Of a DNA stretch of 64,000 bases, positions 17,733-27,324 are shown piece by piece. How positions within the stretch are numbered: the first letter of the stretch is position 1; each line of letters opens with the position of its first letter. The stretch covers positions 496,001-560,000 of the forward strand of contig CABIZO010000003.1 in assembly GCA_902363255.1 (NCBI GenBank), given 5' to 3'. Both the position numbers and the translations under genes were made by a program. Origin of the DNA: Peptostreptococcaceae bacterium. GTDB taxonomy: Bacteria > Bacillota > Clostridia > Peptostreptococcales > Peptostreptococcaceae. The notes below the pieces were generated by a model that saw only the letters and a list, made by a program, of their open reading frames with translations, ran no database searches and was not told the DNA's origin.

Positions 17733-19412
17733 TTAATGATTTTCTTTTGTTAAATTGACAATTTCTCTAGCATGTTCAATTGTTGTTTCTGTTATATTGC
17801 TACCAGCAATAAGCCTAGCAATCTCATTTATACTTTCTTCGTCTTTTAATTTTTTGATAGTAGTATAAGTTCTATTTTCATCACTATTTTTTGATATACA
17901 AAAATGTGTATCTGCATTAGCAGCTATTTGTGGTAAATGTGTAATACATAGTATTTGCTTTTTCTTTGCTATGCTATGTAATTTATCACCTACAACTTGA
18001 GCTGCAATACCACTTATCCCTGCATCAATTTCATCAAATACAATAGTATCTATTTCATCTATATCAGCAAGTATTGTTTTGAATGCTAGCATAAATCTAG
18101 ACATTTCCCCACCTGAAGCAACTTTATAAATTGGCTTTAGGTCTTCACCTAAGTTAAATGATATCATAAACTCTACTTCACTATTTCCATTTTGACTATA
18201 GCTTGTTTCAGTAAAGTTAACCTTAAAGCTAACACCTTTCATATCTAGTGATTTCAATTCACTTAGTATTGCTTCTTCTAAATTTACAGCAACTTCTTTT
18301 CTTACTTGTGTAAGAGAATCTGCTTTTATATTTAACTCTTTTTCTAATTCTACTAATTTACTTTTTAACTCTTCTGACATTTCATCTCTATTGACTATTT
18401 CTTCTAATCTAGATGAAATTTTATTTTTATAATTTAAAATATCTTCTATTGTATCTCCATATTTTCTTCTTAAGTTATTAATTTCATCTACCCTTACTTC
18501 AAGTTGTTCAAGTTCATATGGTTCAAAATCAATATTTTCTTTATAGTTTCTAAGATCTCTACATGTATCTTGAAGCTCATACATTATTCTTTCTATAGTT
18601 TCACTATATTCACTTAAAGTTTCATCGTATTTACTTATTTCACTTAATTCATTAGATGCCATACCTATTAAATCTACAGCATTTATACTTCCATCATGTA
18701 ACTTTTCATAACTTAAGTTAAGGTTATTATATATCTTTTCACTATTTCTATATATTTCTCTTTGTTTTAATAAATCTTCATACTCATCTTTGCTTAATGA
18801 TGCTACTTCAATTTCATTAATTTGAAATTTTAATAAATCTATTTCTCTTTGAATTTCTTTTTCATCTTTATTTTCATTTAATGTATTTAATGCTTTTTTA
18901 ACTTTGTTATATTCAGCATATATATTTTTATATTCATCCCTTGGTAAATCTATTATTTTACCTCCGAATAAATCTAAAAATCTTAAATGAGTATCTTTGT
19001 TATACAGTGCTTGATTTTGATGTTGTCCATGTAAATCAATAAACGTCAAAGCTATTTCTTTTAATATAGACATTTTTATAGTTCTTCCATTTATTCTAGC
19101 TACACTTTTTCCATCTGCATAAATAATCCTAGTTATAATTAATTCATCATCTTCTAAATCTATGTCATAATTATTTAATATATTTTGTAAATTACTATTT
19201 GGAGATGATACTATAATTTCTGCAATACCTTTTTCTGTACCTTTTCTTAAAAAAGATTTATCATATTTATTTCCTAAACATAAACCAAGAGCTTCTATTA
19301 TAATAGATTTTCCCGAACCAGTTTCCCCCGTTAATATGTTTAGATTTTCGCCTAAGTTGACTCTACTTTCTTCAACTAAAGCACAATTTTTCATATATAA
19401 TTCAAGGATCAT
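17733..19412 (-). CDS. recN: DNA repair protein RecN (SMC-like ATPase)
   Basis: RecN acts early at double-strand breaks. The 559-residue protein has Walker A GETGSGKSIII near residue 30, two long coiled-coil arms around residues 160-370, the ABC signature ASGGEMSRFMLAFK and Walker B TIVFDEIDAGISG. Length is normal. The order tlyA-recN-spoIVB-spo0A matches Bacillus except that ahrC (argR) is missing between tlyA and recN, where only 25 bases remain. Confidence 0.95.
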   Translation of the reverse strand: MILELYMKNCALVEESRVNLGENLNILTGETGSGKSIIIEALGLCLGNKYDKSFLRKGTEKGIAEIIVSSPNSNLQNILNNYDIDLEDDELIITRIIYADGKSVARINGRTIKMSILKEIALTFIDLHGQHQNQALYNKDTHLRFLDLFGGKIIDLPRDEYKNIYAEYNKVKKALNTLNENKDEKEIQREIDLLKFQINEIEVASLSKDEYEDLLKQREIYRNSEKIYNNLNLSYEKLHDGSINAVDLIGMASNELSEISKYDETLSEYSETIERIMYELQDTCRDLRNYKENIDFEPYELEQLEVRVDEINNLRRKYGDTIEDILNYKNKISSRLEEIVNRDEMSEELKSKLVELEKELNIKADSLTQVRKEVAVNLEEAILSELKSLDMKGVSFKVNFTETSYSQNGNSEVEFMISFNLGEDLKPIYKVASGGEMSRFMLAFKTILADIDEIDTIVFDEIDAGISGIAAQVVGDKLHSIAKKKQILCITHLPQIAANADTHFCISKNSDENRTYTTIKKLKDEESINEIARLIAGSNITETTIEHAREIVNLTKENH

Positions 19413-19437
19413 TTTATGCCCCCTTTATCATTACTTA

Positions 19438-20250
19438 TTATTTATTTAAGTTATGAGATTCTTCTACAACTTCAACTATTTTTTTATCAAAAGATTCTTT
19501 ATCAAAAGTAAAGTTATCATTATTGTTTCTTAAATGAATCAAGTATTCTATATTACCTTCTGGTCCTTTTATAGGCGAATAATCAAGATTTAGAATGGCA
19601 AATCCACTTTCTACAGCAAACTGCGATATCATTTCTATAACTTCAATATGAACATTTTTATCTCTTACCACGCCTTTTTTCCCAACTTTTCCTTTTCCTG
19701 CTTCAAATTGAGGTTTAATTAAAGCTACTACTTCACCATCTCTATTAAGTAATTCTTGTGCTTTAGGTAAAACAAGTTTAAGAGATATGAAAGATACGTC
19801 TATTGATGCAAAATCTGCAAATTCTTTTGTATCTTCGATTGTTACATGTCTTATATTAGTTCTCTCCATGCAAACAACTCTCTCATCTTGTCTTAATTTC
19901 CATGCTAATTGGCCATAACCTACATCTATTGAGAATACTTTTATAGCACCATTTTGAAGCATACAATCAGTAAATCCTCCTGTTGATGCTCCTATATCCA
20001 TACAAACTTTATCTTTAAGAGTTACACCAAAATACTTCATTGCTTTTTCAAGCTTTAATCCACCTCTACTTACGTATGGAATTGGATTACCTTTTACTAG
20101 AATATTAGCATCTTCTTTAACTTCAGTTCCTGGTTTGTCACATCTTTGATTATCTACAAATACAAGACCTGCCATTATAGCTTTTTTAGCTCTTTCTCTA
20201 CTTTCAAAATGTCCTTTATCTACAAGTAAAATATCTATTCTTTTTTTCAT
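19438..20250 (-). CDS. tlyA: TlyA family rRNA methyltransferase (hemolysin A-like)
   Basis: The 270-residue protein has an N-terminal S4 RNA-binding domain (about residues 3-60, RIDILLVDKGHFESRERAKKAI) and an FtsJ-like methyltransferase domain with MDIGASTGGFTD as SAM motif I. In mycobacteria TlyA 2'-O-methylates 16S and 23S rRNA; the Firmicutes orthologue (YqxC) is annotated by similarity. The hemolysin name is historical. It follows dxs by 16 bases. Confidence 0.9.
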   Translation of the reverse strand: MKKRIDILLVDKGHFESRERAKKAIMAGLVFVDNQRCDKPGTEVKEDANILVKGNPIPYVSRGGLKLEKAMKYFGVTLKDKVCMDIGASTGGFTDCMLQNGAIKVFSIDVGYGQLAWKLRQDERVVCMERTNIRHVTIEDTKEFADFASIDVSFISLKLVLPKAQELLNRDGEVVALIKPQFEAGKGKVGKKGVVRDKNVHIEVIEMISQFAVESGFAILNLDYSPIKGPEGNIEYLIHLRNNNDNFTFDKESFDKKIVEVVEESHNLNK

Positions 20251-20266
20251 TATACTGTCCTTCTAG

Positions 20267-22123
20267 TTATAAATTTTTTATTCTATTAGCTATTTGTTCA
20301 TCTGACATTCCTATTGTTTCAAATAATTGATCCACATTACCATGTTCAACATATTTATCAGGAATGCCTATATTTTCCACTTTTATATTATAATTATTAT
20401 CTACTACAAACTTATTTATTCTACTTCCAAACCCACCACTTATAACATTATCTTCTAAAGTTATAACCTTAGAATGATTTTTGAATAATTCATGTAATAA
20501 ATTTTCATCCATTGGTTTTAAAAATCTTGCATTTACTATGGTAGGATTTATATTATCTTTAAGAAGTATTTCTCTTACATTTAAAGACTTTTTAACCATG
20601 TCACCAATAGCCAATACTAAAACATCATTTCCTTCTTCTAGTATCTCGTATGTTCCTACTTTTATTTTGTCATAAGAACCTTTATTAATATAATATGAGT
20701 TACCTCTAGGGTATCTGATGGCTATAGGCCCATCTATCTCTGCAGATAGTTCCATCATTATGTCTAGCTCTTTTATATCTTTTGGTGCCATTACCGTTAA
20801 GTTTGGTACAATATTTAAATAACTTAAATCAAATACTCCATGATGTGTTTCTCCATCATTTCCAACAAGACCCGCTCTGTCGATTAAGAATGTTACATTT
20901 TTTTTAGTTATAGATACATCATGTATAATTTGATCATATCCTCTTTGTAAGAAAGATGAATATACTGCAAAATATGGCTTCATTCCTTCCTTAGCAAGAC
21001 CTGCTGCAAATGTTGTAGCATGTTGTTCTGCAATGCCCACATCATAATATCTATATGGATAAGATATAGCAAAAATATTTAGTCCTGTTCCTGATGGCAT
21101 TGCTGCTGTTATTGCCACAATTTTATCGTCTTCATCTGCCATACTAACTAATTTTTTACCTACATGAGAAGATATACTTTCTTCTGTAGATGCTTTAAGC
21201 CCTTGTTCTATATTAAATTTAGATACACCATGATATTTATCTGGAGAATGCTCTGCATACTTATATCCCTTACCTTTTTCAGTTATGACATGTAATAAAA
21301 CAGGTCCTTTTTTATTTTTAGCTTTATTTAAAATATCTATTAGTTCTTTCATATTGTGACCATCTATTGGCCCATAATATTTAATTCCAAAAGACTCAAA
21401 TAATTCACAGTCTTGTGGTGTAAATTTACTTATAATTCCATCTTTTACTTTGTCAGCCGTCTTATAAATAAAGTTCCCTGCTTTTGTCATAGATAATATT
21501 TTTTCTATTTGATCTTTAACTTGATTTGCCTTAGCATTTCTAATAATGCTAGATAAATACCTAGACATACCGCCTACGTTTTTGTCTATAGACATTTCAT
21601 TATCATTTAAGATTATTATCATTTTTTTATTTAAATATCCTAAGTGGTTGATAGCTTCTAGTGCCATACCTCCCGTTATAGATCCGTCTCCTATAACAGA
21701 TACCACATTAAAATCTTCTCGTTTTATATCTCTTGCACATGCAATTCCAAGACCTACTGATATCGACGTACTACTGTGTCCTGTATCAAATATATCATGT
21801 TCACTTTCACTTTCTTTCGGAAATCCACTTAATCCATTAAGCTGTCTAAGTGTTGCAAATTCGTCTTTACGTCCAGTAATAATTTTATGCACATAGGATT
21901 GATGTCCCACATCCCATATTAATTTATCTTTTGGACTATCGAAAACTTTGTGCAATGCCAAAGTCAGCTCAACAACTCCCAAGTTTGAAGCTAAATGACC
22001 TCCAGTTTTTGAAATAGAATTTATTAAAAAATGTCTTATTTCTTCTGCTAATTCTTCCATCTCTTCAATATTTAATTTTTTAATATCTTCTGGAGAATTT
22101 ACTTCATTTAAATAATTACACAT
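20267..22123 (-). CDS. dxs: 1-deoxy-D-xylulose-5-phosphate synthase
   Basis: Dxs condenses pyruvate and glyceraldehyde-3-phosphate, the first step of the MEP isoprenoid pathway. The thiamin diphosphate motif begins [10 protein letters not shown] and ends [19 protein letters not shown] and the pyrimidine-domain residues [16 protein letters not shown] are present. ATG at 22123 is chosen (618 residues) because GAGG lies 8 bases upstream; the in-frame GTG four codons earlier is part of that site. It lies downstream of ispA, so both ends of prenyl diphosphate synthesis are encoded close together. Confidence 0.96.
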   Translation of the reverse strand: MCNYLNEVNSPEDIKKLNIEEMEELAEEIRHFLINSISKTGGHLASNLGVVELTLALHKVFDSPKDKLIWDVGHQSYVHKIITGRKDEFATLRQLNGLSGFPKESESEHDIFDTGHSSTSISVGLGIACARDIKREDFNVVSVIGDGSITGGMALEAINHLGYLNKKMIIILNDNEMSIDKNVGGMSRYLSSIIRNAKANQVKDQIEKILSMTKAGNFIYKTADKVKDGIISKFTPQDCELFESFGIKYYGPIDGHNMKELIDILNKAKNKKGPVLLHVITEKGKGYKYAEHSPDKYHGVSKFNIEQGLKASTEESISSHVGKKLVSMADEDDKIVAITAAMPSGTGLNIFAISYPYRYYDVGIAEQHATTFAAGLAKEGMKPYFAVYSSFLQRGYDQIIHDVSITKKNVTFLIDRAGLVGNDGETHHGVFDLSYLNIVPNLTVMAPKDIKELDIMMELSAEIDGPIAIRYPRGNSYYINKGSYDKIKVGTYEILEEGNDVLVLAIGDMVKKSLNVREILLKDNINPTIVNARFLKPMDENLLHELFKNHSKVITLEDNVISGGFGSRINKFVVDNNYNIKVENIGIPDKYVEHGNVDQLFETIGMSDEQIANRIKNL

Positions 22124-22205
22124 AATTTTCCTCACCTTTATAATGGTTTAATTTTATTTTGTATTAAATTATAAATTATATAAAATATATAATTTATCAA
22201 TATAT

Positions 22206-22230
22206 AAAAAAGCCTTCCATAGAAGACTTT
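22206..22230 (-). terminator. Terminator between the PAP2-like gene and dxs
   Basis: On the minus strand AAAGTCTTC pairs with GAAGGCTTT (one G-U) around a TATG loop and runs into a T-tract. dxs thus likely has its own promoter in 22124-22205. Confidence 0.7.
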
Positions 22231-22310
22231 GATTTTTATAGTTTCCATGTATTTATCATAATTTCCTATAAGGCAAAAAAATTATATCATATAATACACT
22301 TTTTTTCAAT

Positions 22311-22748
22311 TTAAGACATAATTACTCCAACTATTATACCTAAGATTGCTCCAAATATAACTTCTTTAGGTGTATGTCCTACTAATTCTTTTAACGTTTC
22401 ATGTTCAATATGCTTTTTATTTTGTAAATCTTCAACTATTTTATTTAAAATAGCAGCTTGCTTTCCAACTGCTCTTCTTACGCCGGAAGCATCATACATT
22501 ACTATTAGTGCAAAAACTGCACATATGGCAAATTCAACTGAATCAAAGCCTTGCTTTATCCCTACTAAAGTCGATAAACTTGTAACAAATGAACTATGGG
22601 AACTTGGCATCCCACCTGACATAAATATCCTTGAAAAATCTACTAGTTTTTCTTTTCCTGTAAATATTTTAATAAATTGTGCTAAAAAACAAGCAAATAT
22701 ACTCGTCCATAATATCTGGTTGTTAAATAATTGTGCAAAAAAATCCAT
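22311..22748 (-). CDS. Divergent PAP2 family membrane protein (YuiD/DUF212)
   Basis: The 145-residue integral membrane protein contains GGMPSSHSSFVTSL, which resembles the PSGH phosphatase motif of PAP2 lipid phosphatases, and YDASGVRRAVGKQA near the middle. It is shorter than true PAP2 enzymes. Three to four hydrophobic segments are seen. It follows ispA by nine bases, so a role in polyprenyl phosphate handling is plausible but unproved. Confidence 0.85.
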   Translation of the reverse strand: MDFFAQLFNNQILWTSIFACFLAQFIKIFTGKEKLVDFSRIFMSGGMPSSHSSFVTSLSTLVGIKQGFDSVEFAICAVFALIVMYDASGVRRAVGKQAAILNKIVEDLQNKKHIEHETLKELVGHTPKEVIFGAILGIIVGVIMS

Positions 22749-22757
22749 GTGTCCTCC

Positions 22758-23645
22758 TTAACAATCCCTACTAATTATATAGTCTCCTAATTGATTTAAA
22801 AAATCTATTTCTGACGATAATCCATCTATACTAGATTTTCCCTCTTCTATTAACTGTCTTGATATTTGTCTTGATTTTTCAAGTCCTAATAACGAAGGAT
22901 ACGTTGATTTATGATTTTCTATATCACTTCCTATAGGTTTACCTAATTTCGCTTCATCTCCAGTTATATCTAATATATCATCTACTATTTGGAAAGATAG
23001 TCCGATATTCCTTCCATATTTAGTTACTCTTTCCAGTTGTTCTTCTGTAGCTCCACCAATTATGGCACCAGCTCTCATACATCCTACAATCATAGCTGCA
23101 GTTTTATTTAAGTGAATAAAGTCTAATTTTTCTTTGTCTATGATTTTATTTTCACTTTCCACATCTACAACTTGTCCTCCGATCATACCATAAATACCTG
23201 CATGTTTCGCAATTTCATTGATTGCTTTCAAATATCTATTTGAATCTTCTTTATCTATTGATGAAGATAGCATTATCTCATAAGCATAATTTAATAAGGC
23301 ATCTCCAGCTAAAGTTGCCATCCCATCACCAAATACTTTATGATTTGTAGGTTTACCTCTTCTTAAATCATCATTATCTAGTGCTGGTAAGTCATCATGT
23401 ATCAAAGAATATGTGTGTATCATTTCTATTGCCACGGCAAAAGGAATAGCATCTTCTTCTCTACCACCAACTATTTTACAACTTTCCAAAGTTAATATAG
23501 GTCTAAGTCTCTTTCCTCCAGCTTTTAAACTGTAGTTCATAGCCTTCATAATCGTCTGTTGATATCCTTCTTCTTTTGGCATATACTCATTTAAAAGTGT
23601 TTCTATATAATCAATTTTTTCTTTTAAAACAACTTTAAATTCCAT
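22758..23645 (-). CDS. ispA: Polyprenyl synthetase (farnesyl diphosphate synthase type)
   Basis: The two aspartate-rich motifs are DDLPALDNDDLRRGKP (first, DDxxxxD type) and DDILDITGD (second), which bind magnesium and diphosphate. The 295-residue length is typical of geranyl/farnesyl diphosphate synthases. It chains IPP units for undecaprenyl phosphate and other lipids. The stop codon lies one base pair from xseB's region at 23646, so xseA, xseB and ispA are read as one unit, as in many Firmicutes. Confidence 0.94.
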   Translation of the reverse strand: MEFKVVLKEKIDYIETLLNEYMPKEEGYQQTIMKAMNYSLKAGGKRLRPILTLESCKIVGGREEDAIPFAVAIEMIHTYSLIHDDLPALDNDDLRRGKPTNHKVFGDGMATLAGDALLNYAYEIMLSSSIDKEDSNRYLKAINEIAKHAGIYGMIGGQVVDVESENKIIDKEKLDFIHLNKTAAMIVGCMRAGAIIGGATEEQLERVTKYGRNIGLSFQIVDDILDITGDEAKLGKPIGSDIENHKSTYPSLLGLEKSRQISRQLIEEGKSSIDGLSSEIDFLNQLGDYIISRDC

Positions 23646-23861
23646 TTAATCTTCCCCCACATTAAAATCTTCTTCAACACCCATTTTATTAAATTTGCTT
23701 ATCTTAAGTTCTGCATCTTCTAATAATTTATTACAATGCTTAAATAATTTTATTCCTTCTTCATATAAACTTAATGACTCATCTAAGCTTGTATTTTTTG
23801 ATTCTAATTTCATCAAAATATCTTCTAGCTTTTCATAAGCTTCTTCATAAGTGAGTTTCAT
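23646..23861 (-). CDS. xseB: Exodeoxyribonuclease VII small subunit
   Basis: The 71-residue helical protein carries the XseB signature ([18 protein letters not shown], then [12 protein letters not shown]). Several copies bind each XseA to form the single-strand exonuclease VII. It lies two bases after xseA and abuts ispA. Confidence 0.94.
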   Translation of the reverse strand: MKLTYEEAYEKLEDILMKLESKNTSLDESLSLYEEGIKLFKHCNKLLEDAELKISKFNKMGVEEDFNVGED

Positions 23862-23863
23862 TA

Positions 23864-25069
23864 TTATACCTCTTTACTATTAATTTTATTTACATTACAC
23901 TCTAAACTACCGTCTTTCAAAGTTATATTTATTTTCTCATTTATATTCACTTCTTCTATAGAATTAATAACTTGACCATCTTTTTCTACAATAGAATATC
24001 CTCTACTTATTGTAGCAAGAGGACTTAAATTATGTAGTAGAGCTGCTTTTTTTGAAAGCTTTTCTTTAGAAGTCTCTAAATTTTGTTCTATTCTAAAGTT
24101 TATTTTATCATAAATTTGGTCTAACTGTATAACTTTGTCCCTTATTACACTGTTTTTCATATAATTATTTATTTTATCAAAGGTATTTACTAATTTTTCA
24201 TTATCTAATATTACTTGATTATTTAAAGATCTATTCATTCTATTTCTTATATTATCAAGCCTATAATAAATTTGAGACAAATCTGGTGTAGCTATTTCTG
24301 CTGCTGCAGAAGGCGTTGGAGCTCTCATATCAGATACAAAGTCACAAATTGTAAAATCTGTTTCGTGGCCCACTGCTGATATTATAGGTATTTTAGATTT
24401 AAACACTTCCCTTGCTACTATTTCCTCATTAAAAGACCATAGTTCTTCTAAGGATCCTCCTCCTCTACCTACAATTATGGTATCAACATTTTCCATCCTA
24501 TTGAAAAATTCAATCCCTTCGCAAATATCTTGAGCCGATCTTTCTCCTTGAACATTTACTGGGTACAGTTTTATATCTACTTTTGGAAATCTTCTTTTCG
24601 TAACATTTATAATATCTCTTATTACAGCTCCTGTAGGTGATGTTACAATACCTATTGCTCTTGGCATTTTAGGTATTTCTTTTTTATATTTTGTATCAAA
24701 CAATCCTTCTTTTTTTAATTTTTCTTTCAGTTTATTAAACTCAATATATAAATTACCTATACCTTCAATTTCTACTTCATTTATGTAAAGTTGATAAGCA
24801 CCATCACGCTCATATACAGAAATATAGCCTGAGGCAATTATCTTAACACCATTATCTAAATTTAAGCTTTTATCATAGTTACTTCTAAAAATAATACAAT
24901 TTAATTTTGATCGTTCATCTTTTAAGGATAAATAAACATTACCACTACTATGAACCTTAAAGTTAGAAATTTCACCTTTCACTCTAAGGTTATAAAGAAT
25001 AGGGTCATTTGTTAATATTCTCTTTATATATGAATTTGCTTCGCTTATATCTAAAGCTCTAAGTTTCAT
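23864..25069 (-). CDS. xseA: Exodeoxyribonuclease VII large subunit
   Basis: The 401-residue subunit has an N-terminal OB-fold (residues 1-100), the catalytic domain with [14 protein letters not shown] and [16 protein letters not shown], then a coiled-coil tail (about 270-370) to which XseB binds. The enzyme degrades single-stranded DNA into oligonucleotides. It is slightly short of the E. coli protein (456), as in other Clostridia. Confidence 0.95.
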   Translation of the reverse strand: MKLRALDISEANSYIKRILTNDPILYNLRVKGEISNFKVHSSGNVYLSLKDERSKLNCIIFRSNYDKSLNLDNGVKIIASGYISVYERDGAYQLYINEVEIEGIGNLYIEFNKLKEKLKKEGLFDTKYKKEIPKMPRAIGIVTSPTGAVIRDIINVTKRRFPKVDIKLYPVNVQGERSAQDICEGIEFFNRMENVDTIIVGRGGGSLEELWSFNEEIVAREVFKSKIPIISAVGHETDFTICDFVSDMRAPTPSAAAEIATPDLSQIYYRLDNIRNRMNRSLNNQVILDNEKLVNTFDKINNYMKNSVIRDKVIQLDQIYDKINFRIEQNLETSKEKLSKKAALLHNLSPLATISRGYSIVEKDGQVINSIEEVNINEKINITLKDGSLECNVNKINSKEV

Positions 25070-25079
25070 ACATCCACTC

Positions 25080-26045
25080 CTAATAATTATTCATTTGATT
25101 TAATCCTATTATAGCACAACCTACACCATTATCCGTAGCATACTCACCATCAGTAAAATATGGTTTTATATTTGCTCTTTTTAGCTTTTCAGTTAATTCT
25201 TTTCTAATATATTTACTGGCAGATACTCCTCCACCAAATAGTACTTCTTTTAACTCATACTTTTCACTTATATAAGTTAGAGATTTATACATACACCTAA
25301 CCAAAGTATCTAATAAAATTTTACTAAGATATTCTTTATCATAATTATTAATTAACTTATTAATTTGATTTTCTATTCCAGATAAATTCATATATCCTGA
25401 TTTTACACTTGTCTTCAAACCATTTATTATTTTTTCTTCACATCTTAAAGCATTTTCATCTATATGTTTTCCACACGGAAAATTATAATTCAAAGATACA
25501 CCTAGACGATCTACTAATTGTCCAAAACTTACATCTAAACTTCCACCAACAATTTCAATCTTATAGTTAGTTTCTTTTTTTTCTACTAAAAGTATTTCTG
25601 TTGTTCCACCTGACATATGAACTGCTAAGAACTTATCTTTATTTTCCAAATCATTTTTAAAAAGACTTGCTTCTATATGATTTTCTTGATGAGTTGTTTC
25701 ATAAAATGGACAGTTATTAATACTACTTAATAATTTTGCAAAATTATATCCTACAGAAAAAACAGGCATATAAGAATTATCAACTGGTCTCGGCTTAGTT
25801 GATACGCATACACCTACTATATTATAATTTTTTAATTTATCATTTATTACTTGTGATATTTCTCCCATATTATTTACATGTTGAAAAACTGCTTCACTTT
25901 GTCTAAGACCTTTATTGTCTTTTTTTACTTTTAATATTATTTTTTCATTTAATATTATTTCTTTATTTAAAGTTATAGCTGCTATAGAAGTTGTATAGCA
26001 GCTAGTATCAAGTCCTAATATGATATTATTGTTTTTGTGTATCAT
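25080..26045 (-). CDS. TsaD/Kae1-like paralogue of unknown function
   Basis: The 321-residue ASKHA-fold protein resembles TsaD, the tRNA threonylcarbamoyl transferase subunit. The metal-binding HxxxH is present as HQENH, and the C-terminal DNGVGCAIIGL keeps the metal-ligand aspartate. The glycine-rich loop that in TsaD reads TxGPGLVGAL is replaced by STKPRPVDNSYMPVF, and SGGTTEILLV replaces SGGHTQL. So it is a divergent paralogue rather than TsaD itself. ATG 26045 has AGGAAG 8 bases upstream and overlaps nusB by 20 bases. Function is not known. Confidence 0.82.
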   Translation of the reverse strand: MIHKNNNIILGLDTSCYTTSIAAITLNKEIILNEKIILKVKKDNKGLRQSEAVFQHVNNMGEISQVINDKLKNYNIVGVCVSTKPRPVDNSYMPVFSVGYNFAKLLSSINNCPFYETTHQENHIEASLFKNDLENKDKFLAVHMSGGTTEILLVEKKETNYKIEIVGGSLDVSFGQLVDRLGVSLNYNFPCGKHIDENALRCEEKIINGLKTSVKSGYMNLSGIENQINKLINNYDKEYLSKILLDTLVRCMYKSLTYISEKYELKEVLFGGGVSASKYIRKELTEKLKRANIKPYFTDGEYATDNGVGCAIIGLNQMNNY

Positions 26046-26568
26046 TAACAACACTTCCTAATATTCCGTTTATAAATTTAGGAGATTTATCGTCACAGTA
26101 TAATTTTGCTAAATCGATAGCTTCGTTTATTGAAACCTTAACAGGTACTTCTTTATTCATATATACAATTTCACAAATTGCAAGTTTTAATATAGCTAAG
26201 TCTACTTTTGCTATTCTATCAAGAGACCAGTTTAGGGCATGTTTAGTTATTAGCTCTTCTATATCATAGCTATGTACACTTAGTTCATTACAAACTCTTT
26301 TCATATATTCCATATCTATTGAGTTGTTTATATTTACGTTGTCTAAATCAACACAACTTTCATTTGAGTATTGTAATAATAATTCTTCGTATCTATTTAT
26401 TATGTACTCTTCGTGATTATTTAAGAAATCTTCGAAATAACTATTTATATCTTGTAAATCACCTTCTAATATATCTATTTGATAAATTAATTTCATTAAA
26501 TATTCTCTACTTGTTATCTTTCTTGCCTTTTCAATATAACTTATTTTGCTTACATTGTCATTTTTCAT
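26026..26568 (-). CDS. nusB: Transcription antitermination factor NusB
   Basis: NusB with NusE (S10) binds boxA RNA and supports rRNA antitermination. The C-terminal half is diagnostic: LNWSLDRIAKVDLAILKLA and KVSINEAIDLAKLY, then SPKFINGILGSV. The N-terminal half (residues 1-80) has an insertion, giving 180 residues against the usual 130-150. ATG 26568 has GAAGGAGGT 9 bases upstream, so the longer in-frame start at 26604 is unlikely. Confidence 0.9.
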   Translation of the reverse strand: MKNDNVSKISYIEKARKITSREYLMKLIYQIDILEGDLQDINSYFEDFLNNHEEYIINRYEELLLQYSNESCVDLDNVNINNSIDMEYMKRVCNELSVHSYDIEELITKHALNWSLDRIAKVDLAILKLAICEIVYMNKEVPVKVSINEAIDLAKLYCDDKSPKFINGILGSVVNDTQKQ

Positions 26569-26612
26569 TCTTAATGAACCTCCTTCAGTCTTATTATATA
26601 CCACTTAAGCAA

Positions 26613-26680
26613 TAAAAATTCGCTTTGCTCGAGCCTCTACGTGGCGGATAACTTCATGTCGCCAATACATTGCTACATTT
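26613..26680. repeat. GC-richer intergenic element, possible copy 1 of a degenerate repeat
   Basis: Upstream of nusB a stretch richer in G and C than its surroundings reads AAAAATTCGCTTTGCTCGAG and then contains the small inverted repeat TGGCG/CGCCA. The start resembles AAAAATTTACTTTGCTTGAG near 36490. Similarity ends after about 20-25 bases, so the relation is tentative. Confidence 0.3.
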
Positions 26681-26711
26681 AGGAATTGTAAATTAAAATT
26701 TCCTTAGCATC

Positions 26712-26736
26712 AAAAAACCCTCTGATTCTCAGAGGG
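26712..26736 (-). terminator. Terminator of the Asp23 gene
   Basis: On the minus strand CCCTCTGA and TCAGAGGG form a perfect 8-bp stem with a 3-base loop, followed by TTTTTT. It separates the Asp23 gene from nusB. Confidence 0.9.
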
Positions 26737-26747
26737 CTTTATTTAAT

Positions 26748-27167
26748 TTACTTAGTAGTTTGTTTAGCTTCTTCTTTCCTAGCTTGTTTTGCTAATTTAG
26801 CTTCTTCTTTCTTAGCTTGTTTTGCTAATTCTTTTTCTTCTTTTTCTTTCTTGAAGCTAATTTCTTGAACTTGTATATTTACTTGAGAAACTTCTAATCC
26901 AGTCATTGTTTCAACTGTATTTTTAACATTTTCTTGTACCTTAAATGATACATCTGGTATTGACATACCATATTCAACTGTTATAACTACATCTAAAGTA
27001 ACTTTACCATCTTCCATTTGGATTTTTACACCGTTATTTTTAAGTAATTTATCTGTTAATGAAGTTATTGTCTCTACACCTTCTACTTCTAAAGCAGCTA
27101 ATCCAGCTATCGTAACTATAACATCATTCGAAATTTTAACTTGCCCTAAATTATTGTTATTTTCCAT
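26748..27167 (-). CDS. Asp23/Gls24 family envelope stress response protein
   Basis: After the ATG at 27167 (GGGGGT about 10 bases upstream) the 139-residue protein shows the Asp23 fold: VKISNDVIVTIAGLAALEVEGV and VTLDVVITVEYGMSIPDV. The C-terminal 30 residues are a Lys/Glu/Ala tail made of near repeats of AKQAKKEEAK. In staphylococci Asp23 is membrane-tethered via AmaP; here no partner is adjacent. It sits between spoIIIAH and nusB as a single-gene unit. A second Asp23 protein is at 46246. Confidence 0.9.
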   Translation of the reverse strand: MENNNNLGQVKISNDVIVTIAGLAALEVEGVETITSLTDKLLKNNGVKIQMEDGKVTLDVVITVEYGMSIPDVSFKVQENVKNTVETMTGLEVSQVNIQVQEISFKKEKEEKELAKQAKKEEAKLAKQARKEEAKQTTK

Positions 27168-27240
27168 GAGATTGTTACCCCCTGTATTAAGGTTTTTATA
27201 ATTATATATTATCATAGCAAATTATAGTAAGTTTTGCAAG

Positions 27241-27266
27241 AAAATACCTCAGTATTTTCTGAGGTT
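27241..27266 (-). terminator. Terminator of the spoIIIA operon
   Basis: ACCTCAG and CTGAGGT form a 7-bp stem with a 6-base loop, followed on the minus strand by ATTTTC. It lies about 60 bases after spoIIIAH. Confidence 0.65.
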
Positions 27267-27324
27267 TTAACTGTTATATATTATTATAACCTAAAAATAA
27301 TAATTTTAAATCAAATAATTAGTT

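Noticed and set aside
19438..20250. Hemolysin role for TlyA
   Set aside because: Sequence is an S4 plus FtsJ-type RNA methyltransferase; the hemolysin name is historical.
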